The notes under the pieces: generated by a model | Database searches by the model: none | What the model saw: only the letters and a program-made list of their open reading frames with translations | What the model was told of the DNA's origin: nothing | Assembly: GCA_016928995.1 (NCBI GenBank) | Contig: JAFGJS010000116.1 | Location: 1 to 41,724 of the forward strand | DNA length: 41,724 bases | Direction of reading: 5' to 3' | Source of the DNA: Candidatus Sumerlaeota bacterium | GTDB lineage: Bacteria > Sumerlaeota > Sumerlaeia > JAFGJS01 | Made by a program: the position numbers and the translations under genes | Shown here: in pieces, positions 23,800 through 32,783 of the stretch | Position numbering within the stretch: position 1 is the first letter of the stretch | Layout: each line of letters opens with the position of its first letter

Positions 23800-25170
23800 T
23801 CAATCGGCGCTTAAGGCCTCGACGATGCGTTCGAGCGCCATGCCGCGCGAGCCTTTGATCAGGGCGAGATCGCCTCTGCTGACGAAACCCTTGATCTCGG
23901 CGGCGGCGGATGCGCTGTCATCGAAATAATGCGTTCCCCCTGTAAATTCCTCGCCGATCCAGTGCGCATGCGGACCCACGGCGATCAGAGCGTCAATCGG
24001 CAGCTCGTTAAGCAGACGCCCGGCCTCGCGATGGAAACGCTCCGACTCCGCGCCAAGCTCGAGCATATCGCCCAGCACGGCGATCCGCCGGCCGGATGTT
24101 TCCAGCTCCGCAAACGAACGCAAGGCGTCGGCCAGCGCCACGGGGCTGGAGTTGTAACAATCGGCGATGATGCGGCGGCCGTCCGCTTCGATCAGCGTGG
24201 AACGCAGCTTCGACGGCTGAAAATCCGCCAGCGCGTCCAGCGTCTCCTGCAACGGCACGCCCCATTGCAGCAGCACGGCGGCGGCGCAGGCCGCGTTCAA
24301 CAAATTCGCCCGGCCGAACAGCGGCAGGCTGCCCTGCGTGGTCTGATCTCCGGCGCGCAAGGTGAACGCATACCCCAGCGGCGCAAGCGGCGTCGCGCTT
24401 TCCAGCCGCACATCCGCGTGCGGATTTTCGCCAAAGGTGATCACGCGCATGTGCTCTGGAACAACCTGATCCAGCAGCCACGGCGTATGGGGACAATCGG
24501 CGTTCAACACGCACCACTCGGCATGCGGAGCGTTGAGGAACATCTCGGCCTTGGCGTCGCGAATGTCCTCGACCGCTTCGAAGTTGCCGCAATGCACGAC
24601 GTTGATATTGGTCAACACAAGCCCCTGCGGATCGGCGATGCGCGTGAGCGCGGCCAGCTCGCCGGGCATGTTCATGCCCAGTTCCAGCATGGCGTGCGTA
24701 TGCGCCTTGTTGAGTTGAAACAGCGTCAACGGCAGGCCGACGCGATTGTTGAAATTTCCCTGCGTGTACAACGTATTGAAACGCCGCGACGCCACGTGCG
24801 CGATCATGTCTTTCGTCGTGGTCTTGCCGCAGGAGCCGGTGATCGTGGCCATCAGCGGATTGAATCGCTCACGCCAATTCGCGGCGATATTGCCCAGCGC
24901 GTCGAGCGTGTCCTCGACCAGGAAAACCGGCAGGCGCCCGGAGAATTTCTCTTCAACGAATGGATTGGAGATGATTAGCCCCGACGCTCCGCGCTCCACG
25001 GCGGCTTCACAGTAATCATGTCCGTCGAAATTCTCGCCCCACAAGACGACGAAGATTTCTCCCGGCTGCAACGTGCGCGAGTCCGTCGATACTCCCGGTA
25101 TCTCGCCGCTCAGCGCAAGGCTCGGTTCGATTCCCAAGGCTTCCACCAGGTCATGATGCGTCAGTTTCAT
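23800..25170 (-). CDS. murF: UDP-N-acetylmuramoyl-tripeptide--D-alanyl-D-alanine ligase
   Basis: Adds D-Ala-D-Ala to UDP-MurNAc-tripeptide, the last cytoplasmic step of peptidoglycan precursor synthesis. The 456-residue product has the Mur ligase plan: an N-terminal uridine-binding domain with GVSTDSRTLQPGEIFVVL, a central ATPase with ITGSCGKTTTKDM (P-loop) and MLELGMNMPGE, and a C-terminal domain with IADCYNSSPVALADAL and AVLGDMLELG. Its ATG overlaps the murE stop by 4 bases (ATGA), so the two are translationally coupled. The other dcw genes (mraY, murD, ftsW) are not in the window; the phosphodiesterase follows instead. Confidence 0.96.
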   Translation of the reverse strand: MKLTHHDLVEALGIEPSLALSGEIPGVSTDSRTLQPGEIFVVLWGENFDGHDYCEAAVERGASGLIISNPFVEEKFSGRLPVFLVEDTLDALGNIAANWRERFNPLMATITGSCGKTTTKDMIAHVASRRFNTLYTQGNFNNRVGLPLTLFQLNKAHTHAMLELGMNMPGELAALTRIADPQGLVLTNINVVHCGNFEAVEDIRDAKAEMFLNAPHAEWCVLNADCPHTPWLLDQVVPEHMRVITFGENPHADVRLESATPLAPLGYAFTLRAGDQTTQGSLPLFGRANLLNAACAAAVLLQWGVPLQETLDALADFQPSKLRSTLIEADGRRIIADCYNSSPVALADALRSFAELETSGRRIAVLGDMLELGAESERFHREAGRLLNELPIDALIAVGPHAHWIGEEFTGGTHYFDDSASAAAEIKGFVSRGDLALIKGSRGMALERIVEALSAD

Positions 25171-26648
25171 GGTCCGCCCTTATGCAAAAAGCCGATAGCC
25201 TCGCGCACGACTTCCCGGTCGTCGAATGGCAGCAGCTGATTGCCGGTGATTTCGTAATGCTCGTGCCCCTTGCCCGCGATGATGATCATGTCGTCCGGCT
25301 GCGCTTCCTCGATCGCCGCGATGATCGCCTGCCGCCGGTCGAGGATCATGTCCACCGTCGCGGATTTCGGCGCCGTGCTCATGACGCCCTTTAAGATTTG
25401 CTCCGCGATCTGCTGTGGATCCTCCATGCGGGGATTGTCATTCGTCACGATGATCCAGTCGCAAAGCTCTCCGGCGGCCTGGCCCATGGAACTGCGGCGC
25501 CTGGGATCGCGGTTGCCGCCGCAGCCAAACACGACGACCAGCCGTCCGCGCGCGAGTTCCTTCGCATGAGACAGCGTGCGGCGCAACGCGTCGCCGGTAT
25601 GGGCGAAATCGACCACGACATCGAATGGCTGTCCGGCGTCCACCACCTCGAACCGTCCCGGCACGCCCTGCACCGATTCAAGTCCGCGTACAATGTCGCT
25701 GTCCGAAAAGCCAATCGCCATGCCGGCGCACGCGGCAGCGAGCAGATTCTCGATGTTGAACGTGCCGCGCATCGGCGAACGAAGCTCCAGCCGGCGGTTT
25801 TGCGCCTCGATCATCAACCGCGTGCCGTTCATGTCCGACTCGGCGTACATCAGCCGCGCGTCCGCGTCCTCGCCACGCCCATAGCCAAACGCCGCGTCGC
25901 CGAATTCACGCCTCCACTGCGCGCCGCAGGGATCGTCCAGATTCAACACGCGTACGCCCGTGACGGAGTCCGTGAAGAAGCGCTTCTTCACCGCCGCGTA
26001 TTCCTCGAACGTGCCGTGATAGTCGAGATGATCGCCGGTGATATTGGTCAGGATGCCGCACTCAAAGGCGATGCCGGCCACGCGGTTCTGCTCGATGCCG
26101 TGACTCGACGCTTCCATCGACAACGCGTCCACCCCGGCGTCGCGCATCTCATGCAGAATCTCAGCCAGTTCCAGCGGACCCGGCGTGGTCTGATCCGCCA
26201 GGTACGACGTGCCGGGATAACGGGTGAAGACTGTGCCGAGCAGACCGGGCTTGAGTCCTGCGGCCTTGAAGATGCCTTCCATCAAAAACGCGACGGTGGT
26301 CTTGCCGTTCGTGCCCGTAACGCCGCACGTGCGCATGTCGCGCGCTGGAAAACCATGAAACGCGTGCGCCAGTTGCGCCAGCGCCAGGCGCGTATTCTTC
26401 ACACGCACCAGCGGCGCGGCGCATGCGCCGTCGTAATCAGCCTCGGCCACCACTGCCGCGGCGCCCGCCTCGACGACTTGCCCGATGAATTGATGCGAAT
26501 CGACCGCCGTGCCGCGCAACGCAATAAACAGCGCGCCCGGACCGGCCTTGCGCGAATCCACGGCTAGGTATGTAATATCCGCGTCATCCGCCGGCGCGAC
26601 AGCATCGCTCAGTCCCGCCTTCTTCAGCAATTGCAGTAAGGAAGCCAT
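25167..26648 (-). CDS. murE: UDP-N-acetylmuramoyl-L-alanyl-D-glutamate--2,6-diaminopimelate ligase
   Basis: Adds the third amino acid to the peptidoglycan stem peptide. The 493-residue product has the N-terminal domain with LAVDSRKAGPGALFIAL, P-loop GVTGTNGKTTVAFL, EASSHGI, NITGDHLDYHG, and the C-terminal substrate motif DNPR in IIVTNDNPRMEDP. DNPR marks meso-diaminopimelate specificity, as opposed to lysine, which supports a Gram-negative-type wall. The start at 26648 lacks a Shine-Dalgarno sequence but is preceded by a strong two-stem structure (26656-26712). The stop overlaps the murF start by 4 bases. Confidence 0.96.
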   Translation of the reverse strand: MASLLQLLKKAGLSDAVAPADDADITYLAVDSRKAGPGALFIALRGTAVDSHQFIGQVVEAGAAAVVAEADYDGACAAPLVRVKNTRLALAQLAHAFHGFPARDMRTCGVTGTNGKTTVAFLMEGIFKAAGLKPGLLGTVFTRYPGTSYLADQTTPGPLELAEILHEMRDAGVDALSMEASSHGIEQNRVAGIAFECGILTNITGDHLDYHGTFEEYAAVKKRFFTDSVTGVRVLNLDDPCGAQWRREFGDAAFGYGRGEDADARLMYAESDMNGTRLMIEAQNRRLELRSPMRGTFNIENLLAAACAGMAIGFSDSDIVRGLESVQGVPGRFEVVDAGQPFDVVVDFAHTGDALRRTLSHAKELARGRLVVVFGCGGNRDPRRRSSMGQAAGELCDWIIVTNDNPRMEDPQQIAEQILKGVMSTAPKSATVDMILDRRQAIIAAIEEAQPDDMIIIAGKGHEHYEITGNQLLPFDDREVVREAIGFLHKGGP

Positions 26649-26655
26649 TTTTCGC

Positions 26656-26712
26656 AGTTCGATAGGGAGTTCAGGCGCGGGAAATCATCGCGCCTCGTTC
26701 TGACATCGAACT
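26656..26712 (-). promoter_or_regulatory. Structured leader just upstream of murE
   Basis: Read on the minus strand, an outer 8-bp stem AGTTCGAT / ATCGAACT (26705-26712 with 26656-26663) encloses an inner 7-bp stem AGGCGCG / CGCGCCT (26689-26695 with 26673-26679). The structure ends 7 bases before the murE ATG, and no ribosome-binding site is seen between. It may control translation or be a small dispersed repeat. Confidence 0.4.
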
Positions 26713-26747
26713 ACATGGAATCCCGCGAAATTGTCAACGAAATAGGA

Positions 26748-26773
26748 TGTAGGGTCTTAGGATCTGGGCGACT
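26748..26773. repeat. Degenerate class D (GGGTCT) fragment
   Basis: GTAGGGTCTTAGGATCTGGG resembles the GGGTCTGG arms at 21017-21345 but is short and has no inverted partner. Confidence 0.35.
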
Positions 26774-26846
26774 TCACCATCATTCTTGTTGACTGATAAA
26801 CATAGGACCATCATGTTGAAATAATTATCTCCTCATATAGGACTCA

Positions 26847-27551
26847 ATGATGACAGCCCTACTTGGAATTGATTGCTCTACCGATCCCAAGAAAACCGGT
26901 CTTGCATTAGGTGAGTTGAAAAATGGACTTGTAAATATCATACGCTGTGACATTGCTTCAAAACGCAATCCGCCAATCCGAGTTATCGATTGGCTCCATG
27001 ACTTTGAAAAAGTAATCATAGCTATGGATGCGCCGCTCGGTTGGCCCAAAGATCATGGCATACAGCTTTCCGCCCATAAAGCTGGCCAAGCAATACACAT
27101 AAAGGACATGAATAAATTATTTCGACGCATGACCGATGTGGAAATAAAAAAAAGGCTAAACAAGCAACCGCTTGATGTTGGTTCAAATTTGATTGCGAGA
27201 ACCGCTTTCGCGGCCCTTACACTGCTTGATCAAATACGTCAAATCACCGGACAACCAATCCCCCTAGCGTGGTCACCCAATGAGAAAGATCAATGGCGGG
27301 TTATAGAAGTGTATCCAGCTGCCACTCGTATTGCTCATGGAGCTAAAGATGAAAGCGGATGTCTCCAAGGATTGGAAGAGATGCTTGATTGCTCCGCTGT
27401 CGCATCAATAGTACAAACATCAAAGGATGCTGCAGACGCCGCTGTTTGCGCGTTAGCCGCAGCCGATTTTCTGCTTGGACGTGCAGTCGCTCCCAAAGAT
27501 AAAGAAACAGCTTACATTGAAGGATGGATTTGGGCTGCACAGAAAAATTAA
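26847..27551 (+). CDS. DUF429 protein (predicted RNase H-fold), AT-rich
   Basis: A 234-residue cytoplasmic protein of the DUF429 family, proposed to have an RNase H-like nuclease fold. The landmarks are an early acidic GIDCSTDPKKTGLA, VIIAMDAPLGWP, an RxTD segment (RRMTDVEIKKRL), EVYPAATRIAH, and a late acidic KDAADAAVCALAAADFL followed by EGWIWA. Two ATG codons stand in tandem at 26847 and 26850 with AGGAC just ahead. Base and codon use are visibly AT-richer than the neighbours, with many AAT, AAA and ATA codons, which suggests recent transfer. The true substrate of the family is not known. Confidence 0.85.
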   Translation: MMTALLGIDCSTDPKKTGLALGELKNGLVNIIRCDIASKRNPPIRVIDWLHDFEKVIIAMDAPLGWPKDHGIQLSAHKAGQAIHIKDMNKLFRRMTDVEIKKRLNKQPLDVGSNLIARTAFAALTLLDQIRQITGQPIPLAWSPNEKDQWRVIEVYPAATRIAHGAKDESGCLQGLEEMLDCSAVASIVQTSKDAADAAVCALAAADFLLGRAVAPKDKETAYIEGWIWAAQKN

Positions 27552-27616
27552 AAACGTCAATCATGGATAACGCAAAATCATGTATTACAATGTAAATTTC
27601 CGGTGGGATTGATACG

Positions 27617-28120
27617 ATGAGACAAAAAGTCGTCGTCAATGATCGGATGCAGACGGATTACAGCTACTACCTGTCCGAACCGGCCGGGCGAAATTTTCAT
27701 CCGGAATTCAAGCCGGACCTGACGCCGAAACAGATGCTGGAACTCGGCGTGTTCGGCGGGAAATACATGACCGATTGCCGGGACGAATTCCCTCGCTCAT
27801 GGTTCGCGCGCGCGAAACTTTGCAGCGAGCGTCACGATCCGGAGTTGAACTACTTCGGCGTCAACGCCTCGCTGCCGCTCTCCGTCTGGCGGGAAAAGGG
27901 CTGGATTTACCACGAAGATCCACGCGGCTGGTTCCAGTGGTACTGCCGGTATTACCTGGGCCGGCGCTGCCCGGACGACGAGCGCCAGATCAAGCGTTGG
28001 AAGGCGATGACGCGGCACGTCGCGCAGCTGCGCAAGCACTGCATCGCCGGCGACATCTCCTGCCGCCGCAAGCAACGGCAGGCCCTGCTGAACTGGGCCT
28101 ACGACAGCCGGAAAATTTAA
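27617..28120 (+). CDS. Conserved protein of unknown function (167 aa)
   Basis: A soluble, basic, aromatic-rich protein with no signal peptide or membrane segment. It contains PKQMLELGVFGGKYMTDC, FPRSWF, LNYFGVNASLPLSVW, EDPRGWFQWYCRYYLGRR, and a C-terminal RKQRQALLNWAYDSRKI. I recall closely similar proteins in many bacteria and in plants, without an assigned function; this recollection was not checked. Many Trp, Arg and Tyr residues suggest a compact domain that might bind nucleic acid, but no catalytic motif is seen. The GC content returns to the local norm, unlike the DUF429 gene 65 bases upstream. It converges with the C25 peptidase gene, 7 bases apart. Confidence 0.8.
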   Translation: MRQKVVVNDRMQTDYSYYLSEPAGRNFHPEFKPDLTPKQMLELGVFGGKYMTDCRDEFPRSWFARAKLCSERHDPELNYFGVNASLPLSVWREKGWIYHEDPRGWFQWYCRYYLGRRCPDDERQIKRWKAMTRHVAQLRKHCIAGDISCRRKQRQALLNWAYDSRKI

Positions 28121-28127
28121 TTCCACT

Positions 28128-31100
28128 TTACTGCCCGACGCTGGAGATGCGCTGCAGACTGCCTTTCAGGCCGGCGCGATATGTGATGCGGCCGCCAGCA
28201 GCGCGCAGACGCTGCTCGTCTTCCGGCGTCAGCCGGTGCAGATACGGCGCGACGACCTTGCTGCCGGCCGGCACGACCGGCGCGATCACCTGGCCCAGCT
28301 TGTTTTGCGGCGTCTGCTCATCGCCCAGGAAAAATTCAATCAGCACGCTGCGCGCGTCGCTCTCGCCTTCGTTGGCGATGGCGGCTTGCAGCTCAAGCAG
28401 CTTATCCTCGCCAAGCGGACGCACGGTGATCCCTTCGGGGATCAGTTTATATTTCGTCTTCGCCGTCACGGAATACATGCCGATGTTGTCATTCTCATCC
28501 GACTCGTCGTTCCGGTTGTCGCTGTCCGCCTTGAACCAGACAGTCTTCTGACCGGCGTTGCTCCAAGGATCCCAACGCACAATGACATCCCGTCGCTCGC
28601 CCGGCGCCAGACGCTCGATCTGTTGACGCTCCCCGACCTGAGGGCGCGCGAAGGCAGGATTGCCATAGTCGGGATTCCGCTCATAAATATCGACCTTCAC
28701 GTTGGTTGCGGCGCTGTCGCCGTGATTGTACACAGGCACGCGAAAAAAAATCGTCTCGCTCTCGACCGGCTCCTCCGGCCAGCTCTCGATTTTGCTCGCG
28801 TCAATGGCAAGATCGGGCAAATCGCGATTCGTCAACATGCGCGAAAGCATCGTACCCGGAGCCAAAACATCACCAGGCGAGCATTCTAATTTCAATTGCA
28901 CGGGCATACGCTTGGCCTGGACGCGGCCTTTCAGCCGCACGATGCGCTGCTGACCCGGCTGCAACGGATCGCACTGCGCTTTGATGGCAGGTCCGGCGCT
29001 TCCCTCCAAGGTGAAATCCAGCCGCTGCGCGCCATTCTCACCCGCAGCCACGATGATCAAAGGCCAATCGACATCGATATTCCGGCCGTTCTTGACCGCC
29101 TGAACCGGCCAGGCGTTCGTACTGATGCGGACTTCATTCGGCTTCGCGGCATCGCCCGCCGGAAGCGCCAATGCGAGCATCGTGCCGGACTCCTCTCCGG
29201 ACTCCGGCGGCGCGATATAATTCTTCAGCTCCGCGCGATAAACTTGCAGTCCGCCACGATGCGTTGCGGTTTCCTTGACGGGAAGCGCAACCGTCACTCG
29301 AACCGTCTCACCTGCAGCGCAATGAAAGCTCTCTTTCCAGACTTCCAATCGAGCTTGCGTCTGGTCCGAAATTTCCAGCAGCCCGTCCGTAACCGGCAGC
29401 CGCGACGGATTGTGGATGACGATCTCGCAATCCACGAGGCCGCCGGGCTGATATATGCGCTGGACAGGCTTGACAGTTTTGAATTCTTTCAATCGCAGAA
29501 ATGGTTGTCCGACCTCGACCGGCGCCCAGGCGATGGCGGCGGAGCCGTCCGCATCCCAGGCGTAAGCGCGCAAATGCCATTCGCCCGTGGATGCGCCTTG
29601 CGGAATGGCGAAGGTCTTTTCCAGCGCGCCGCCGCGCAAACGCTCGCGCGGCCATTGGACGGCTGGTTCGTCGTTTTCATTGTAAAGCGCGGCTTGGACA
29701 AAGGCGTTGGGCATGCCTTCAAACTTGTGCCGGGCGGTGATCGTTGTCTGGACGTCGTCGCGCACGACCTCGACAGGCAACGCAATTCGCTCCTCACGGC
29801 CATACTGAGGCAGAACCAGGGCCGGATCGCCAAGGAAAAGGAACATCTGGGCCATGTCCTCCGGATAGGAAAACGCGAGATAGCGGTATTGCGACAACAG
29901 CAAGGCCGGGCCGGCATAACGGCGCTGCTCGGTGAACAGAATATTAAACAGCACCGCGCAAACTTTACGGTGGCTGGAAGGAATACCCGGACCCGTGGGC
30001 ACATAACAGCCGATCACGCCGCCGTTTTTCACGCGCATCATGTCTTCCGTGATGCAGATATTCCACGGCGGATCAGGATAGTCGATCGCCCCGCTGTTGC
30101 AGGTCATGTTCACCAGCAGCGGCGGACGCGCGCGGTTTTTCAGCATCAGGTTGTCGCTGTTGAGCGAATCGCCGCCGAACCAAAGTTTCTCATCGCTCCA
30201 GATGTTCGGCGAACCGTGGCCGTGGTAGCTGACGAACAGGGCGCCGCGATTAAAAGCATCCATAATCTTCGTCGTGGCCTGCGGGCTAATTTTCAGGCGA
30301 TCAGCCTCCACCTTGTCGAGCGGAAGAATCGAATTTTCAGCCAGCGGCTCCCGGTCGAGATAGACGCGGTTCACGGTGTAATGCGGCGGAATGAACTGCC
30401 GGCGCAGATCCTCGCAGTCATCGTCGAACTCGCCGTTGTCCGCGACCATCGTCAGCGTCTCGCGCCAGGGGCCGGGCGCAGGATCGGAAAGATACTGGAT
30501 CGTCTTGTTCACCACAGTATATGCATCGGGAACATTGGCGACAGAGATGCGGCCCAGCATGATGTCGGAATACAGGTCGTCGCCGCAGAGCACGGTGTAA
30601 TAATGATCCGACGCCCAGAAATCGATGCCGCTCGCAGGATGCAGGACGTAGCTCGGCACAAAGTTTCGCACATCATTGCGGAAATCGCCGCGATAATCGC
30701 TGGTGGCGTCGCCCATCAGCACGACATACATCGGTCCGCCGCCGGCCCAATGCCGCATGGTGTAATCGAGGAAACCCTTGATCGCCAGCGGGCTTTCGTG
30801 GCCGCCGTCAAGGTGGTTGTAGATCGACTGCACGTCCACAACGCGCGAACGCAAGCCGTTGCGGCGGTGAAAATCAGCCAGGCGTTCCGCGGGCTGGATG
30901 AAATCCGCATGGCTGATGATCAGGTATTCCACCGGCTCCGTCTGGCTCAAGGCGTCGTCCCAGGCTGGCGTTCCCACACGCTCAGGCTCCTTCACAAGGG
31001 CGAGCGACTGCACCAGATACGTTCGATCCCCCGGTTGCGAGGCGCCGAAGAGCAAGCCCCGCGCGTCGTTCGAGGCGTATGCGATATATTGCGGCCGGCG

Positions 31101-32669
31101 CGGATCGGTCACATCCAGAATCAACGGCAGCGGCACAGCCGGCGGCGCCAGACGGAACGCCGCGGCATCGGCGTCCTGCGCGCCCGATGCATCCAGCGTC
31201 GCGCCGCTCTGAAAAATCAACTGCCCGTCTTCCAACTCCAGCTTTTGATCCTCAGCGATCCGCACAAAATCCAGATACACCCCTGCCTCGTCCGAACCTT
31301 CAAGGCGCTGAAAAGTCATCCGGTTGTCTTTCGGTTTCAAGACTCCGGCGGGAAGCTCGAATTCGAATTCCAACTCTTCAAGATTCTTCAGGCTGAACGT
31401 TTTGGAATGCCCGCTCAGTTCAACCTTGACATCCGCGGCAGGCTCCAACTGCTCTTCATCGAGATAAAAGCCGATTTTCATTTGAACGCTGCCGCTTGTT
31501 TCCGCCAGGTGCGGCGCGTCGAATTCAATCTCGACCGTTTCATTCTGCGGAAGCTCCTGCCAGCACCAATTGTAATCCTTGATCGCCAGAAAGGTGTCCG
31601 TATGTTTGATCAACAGCTGATCCTGCTCGACGGTTTGAACGCCGCGATAGAGCGTGCGCGGCTGCGTTTCCGCCGGAATTTCAGGACGCACGACAGGCAT
31701 GCGCAACGGTTGCGCCGCGGCGTCTTCCACCAGGTAGTACACGCTGTACTTCGAATACTCCGAAGTATTGGCGCCGAGATAGCAAAGCAAGGCGTCCTGG
31801 GCCGTAAAACTGCCGGCCAAGCCGCCGATCGTCTCGGTGGGGATTTCCTCGCCGCGATGCATGAGGTGCAGGTTGCGCGGATCCACGGCGTCAGGATCCA
31901 ATCCTGCCTGCAGCAGAGTCTTGCGGGTGATTTGATACAGCCCGTCGCGGCTGGTTTCGATGCGCAGCAACGGACGCAGCCCCAAGGGACGCGCCGGAAG
32001 CTCGGATGCGCCCGACTCATAGCGATTGAACGAAGGCGGATCGGCCGCGCCGTAAAGTTGCAGTCCATCCAGGTTGGAGACGAACCCGGCCATCAGCTCG
32101 TCGCGATAAATCTGATGCGAACGCAAAGCGGGATCGAACACCGGATAACCGGCGATGACTCCCGGCGGATCGGCGGGCTTGTCGAATTTTAAGAAACACT
32201 CTATGTTGCGCAGCGCAATTTCCTGTTTGCCCGATTTGAGCGTCACGGTGTCGAGCCGCAATTCCATGACGCGGAAATGCCGCGACACGCAAACCTGCGG
32301 CATGGAATTAAAACGGGCCGTGAGCGCTTTGACGAATCCCTCTTCCCCGGATTGCAGCCGACTCCAATCCAGCGTCTGTGTTGTGCCGTCGCGAGTTACT
32401 TGCGCCTCGGCCGCGCGAATCTCGCAGGTGATTTCGCGGTCGAACGGAACGATGAAAAAGAAACGGGCTGGCTGCGGCGCATGATCGAACTGATGCGAGA
32501 ATTCAATGCCTTCAGCCGTGCTGACCGCATGATCCGCCAGAATGTTCGGGCAAGAGGGCTCATCCCCGGCCTCGGCCGAAGTCAGCGGCGGAGCAACGGC
32601 GCTCAGCAGCATGGCGAATGTGAAAATGAGGATCGGGCGATGAGTTCGAAGTAAAAGGACTGGTTTCAT
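28128..32669 (-). CDS. Giant secreted C25 (gingipain-type) cysteine peptidase
   Basis: A 1513-residue exported protein. An N-terminal signal peptide (LIFTFAMLLSAVAPPLTSAEA) is followed by about 500 residues of beta-rich pre-domain. The peptidase C25 region (about 590-910) begins EYLIISHADFIQPAERLADF and includes MYVVLMGDATSDY, the catalytic His in SYHGHGSPNIW (about 815) and the catalytic Cys in LVNMTCNSGAID (about 855). After it come immunoglobulin-like/CARDB-type modules, one with RVPVYNHGDSAATNVKVDIYE (about 1300). No clear type IX sorting tail is seen. The start lacks a ribosome-binding site. The TPR gene ends 114 bases upstream on the same strand. It probably digests proteins outside the cell. 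Confidence 0.9.
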   Translation of the reverse strand: MKPVLLLRTHRPILIFTFAMLLSAVAPPLTSAEAGDEPSCPNILADHAVSTAEGIEFSHQFDHAPQPARFFFIVPFDREITCEIRAAEAQVTRDGTTQTLDWSRLQSGEEGFVKALTARFNSMPQVCVSRHFRVMELRLDTVTLKSGKQEIALRNIECFLKFDKPADPPGVIAGYPVFDPALRSHQIYRDELMAGFVSNLDGLQLYGAADPPSFNRYESGASELPARPLGLRPLLRIETSRDGLYQITRKTLLQAGLDPDAVDPRNLHLMHRGEEIPTETIGGLAGSFTAQDALLCYLGANTSEYSKYSVYYLVEDAAAQPLRMPVVRPEIPAETQPRTLYRGVQTVEQDQLLIKHTDTFLAIKDYNWCWQELPQNETVEIEFDAPHLAETSGSVQMKIGFYLDEEQLEPAADVKVELSGHSKTFSLKNLEELEFEFELPAGVLKPKDNRMTFQRLEGSDEAGVYLDFVRIAEDQKLELEDGQLIFQSGATLDASGAQDADAAAFRLAPPAVPLPLILDVTDPRRPQYIAYASNDARGLLFGASQPGDRTYLVQSLALVKEPERVGTPAWDDALSQTEPVEYLIISHADFIQPAERLADFHRRNGLRSRVVDVQSIYNHLDGGHESPLAIKGFLDYTMRHWAGGGPMYVVLMGDATSDYRGDFRNDVRNFVPSYVLHPASGIDFWASDHYYTVLCGDDLYSDIMLGRISVANVPDAYTVVNKTIQYLSDPAPGPWRETLTMVADNGEFDDDCEDLRRQFIPPHYTVNRVYLDREPLAENSILPLDKVEADRLKISPQATTKIMDAFNRGALFVSYHGHGSPNIWSDEKLWFGGDSLNSDNLMLKNRARPPLLVNMTCNSGAIDYPDPPWNICITEDMMRVKNGGVIGCYVPTGPGIPSSHRKVCAVLFNILFTEQRRYAGPALLLSQYRYLAFSYPEDMAQMFLFLGDPALVLPQYGREERIALPVEVVRDDVQTTITARHKFEGMPNAFVQAALYNENDEPAVQWPRERLRGGALEKTFAIPQGASTGEWHLRAYAWDADGSAAIAWAPVEVGQPFLRLKEFKTVKPVQRIYQPGGLVDCEIVIHNPSRLPVTDGLLEISDQTQARLEVWKESFHCAAGETVRVTVALPVKETATHRGGLQVYRAELKNYIAPPESGEESGTMLALALPAGDAAKPNEVRISTNAWPVQAVKNGRNIDVDWPLIIVAAGENGAQRLDFTLEGSAGPAIKAQCDPLQPGQQRIVRLKGRVQAKRMPVQLKLECSPGDVLAPGTMLSRMLTNRDLPDLAIDASKIESWPEEPVESETIFFRVPVYNHGDSAATNVKVDIYERNPDYGNPAFARPQVGERQQIERLAPGERRDVIVRWDPWSNAGQKTVWFKADSDNRNDESDENDNIGMYSVTAKTKYKLIPEGITVRPLGEDKLLELQAAIANEGESDARSVLIEFFLGDEQTPQNKLGQVIAPVVPAGSKVVAPYLHRLTPEDEQRLRAAGGRITYRAGLKGSLQRISSVGQ

Positions 32670-32726
32670 GGAATCGTCATTATAATCCTTAGCGTCATGT
32701 TAAGGATGGAGCTTAATGAACCGCGC

Positions 32727-32757
32727 GAGCAAGAGCAAGCGCAAGAGTAAGAAAAAA
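32727..32757. repeat. Short hexamer repeat (AGCAAG units)
   Basis: Four degenerate units AGCAAG, AGCAAG, CGCAAG, AGTAAG are followed by a run of A. The style matches the class E hexamer arm at 11073 but with a different word. It lies between the TPR gene stop and the C25 peptidase start. A separate 7-bp hairpin ATCCTTA / TAAGGAT is at 32685-32707. Confidence 0.5.
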
Positions 32758-32783
32758 CAGAGGTGGTTGGCGCTCCGCCATTA

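Noticed and set aside
28896-32192. A 1098-codon open frame antisense to the C25 peptidase gene
   Set aside because: The peptidase has signal peptide and catalytic motifs in frame; the antisense frame is a codon-bias artefact with an Arg/His-rich nonsense composition.
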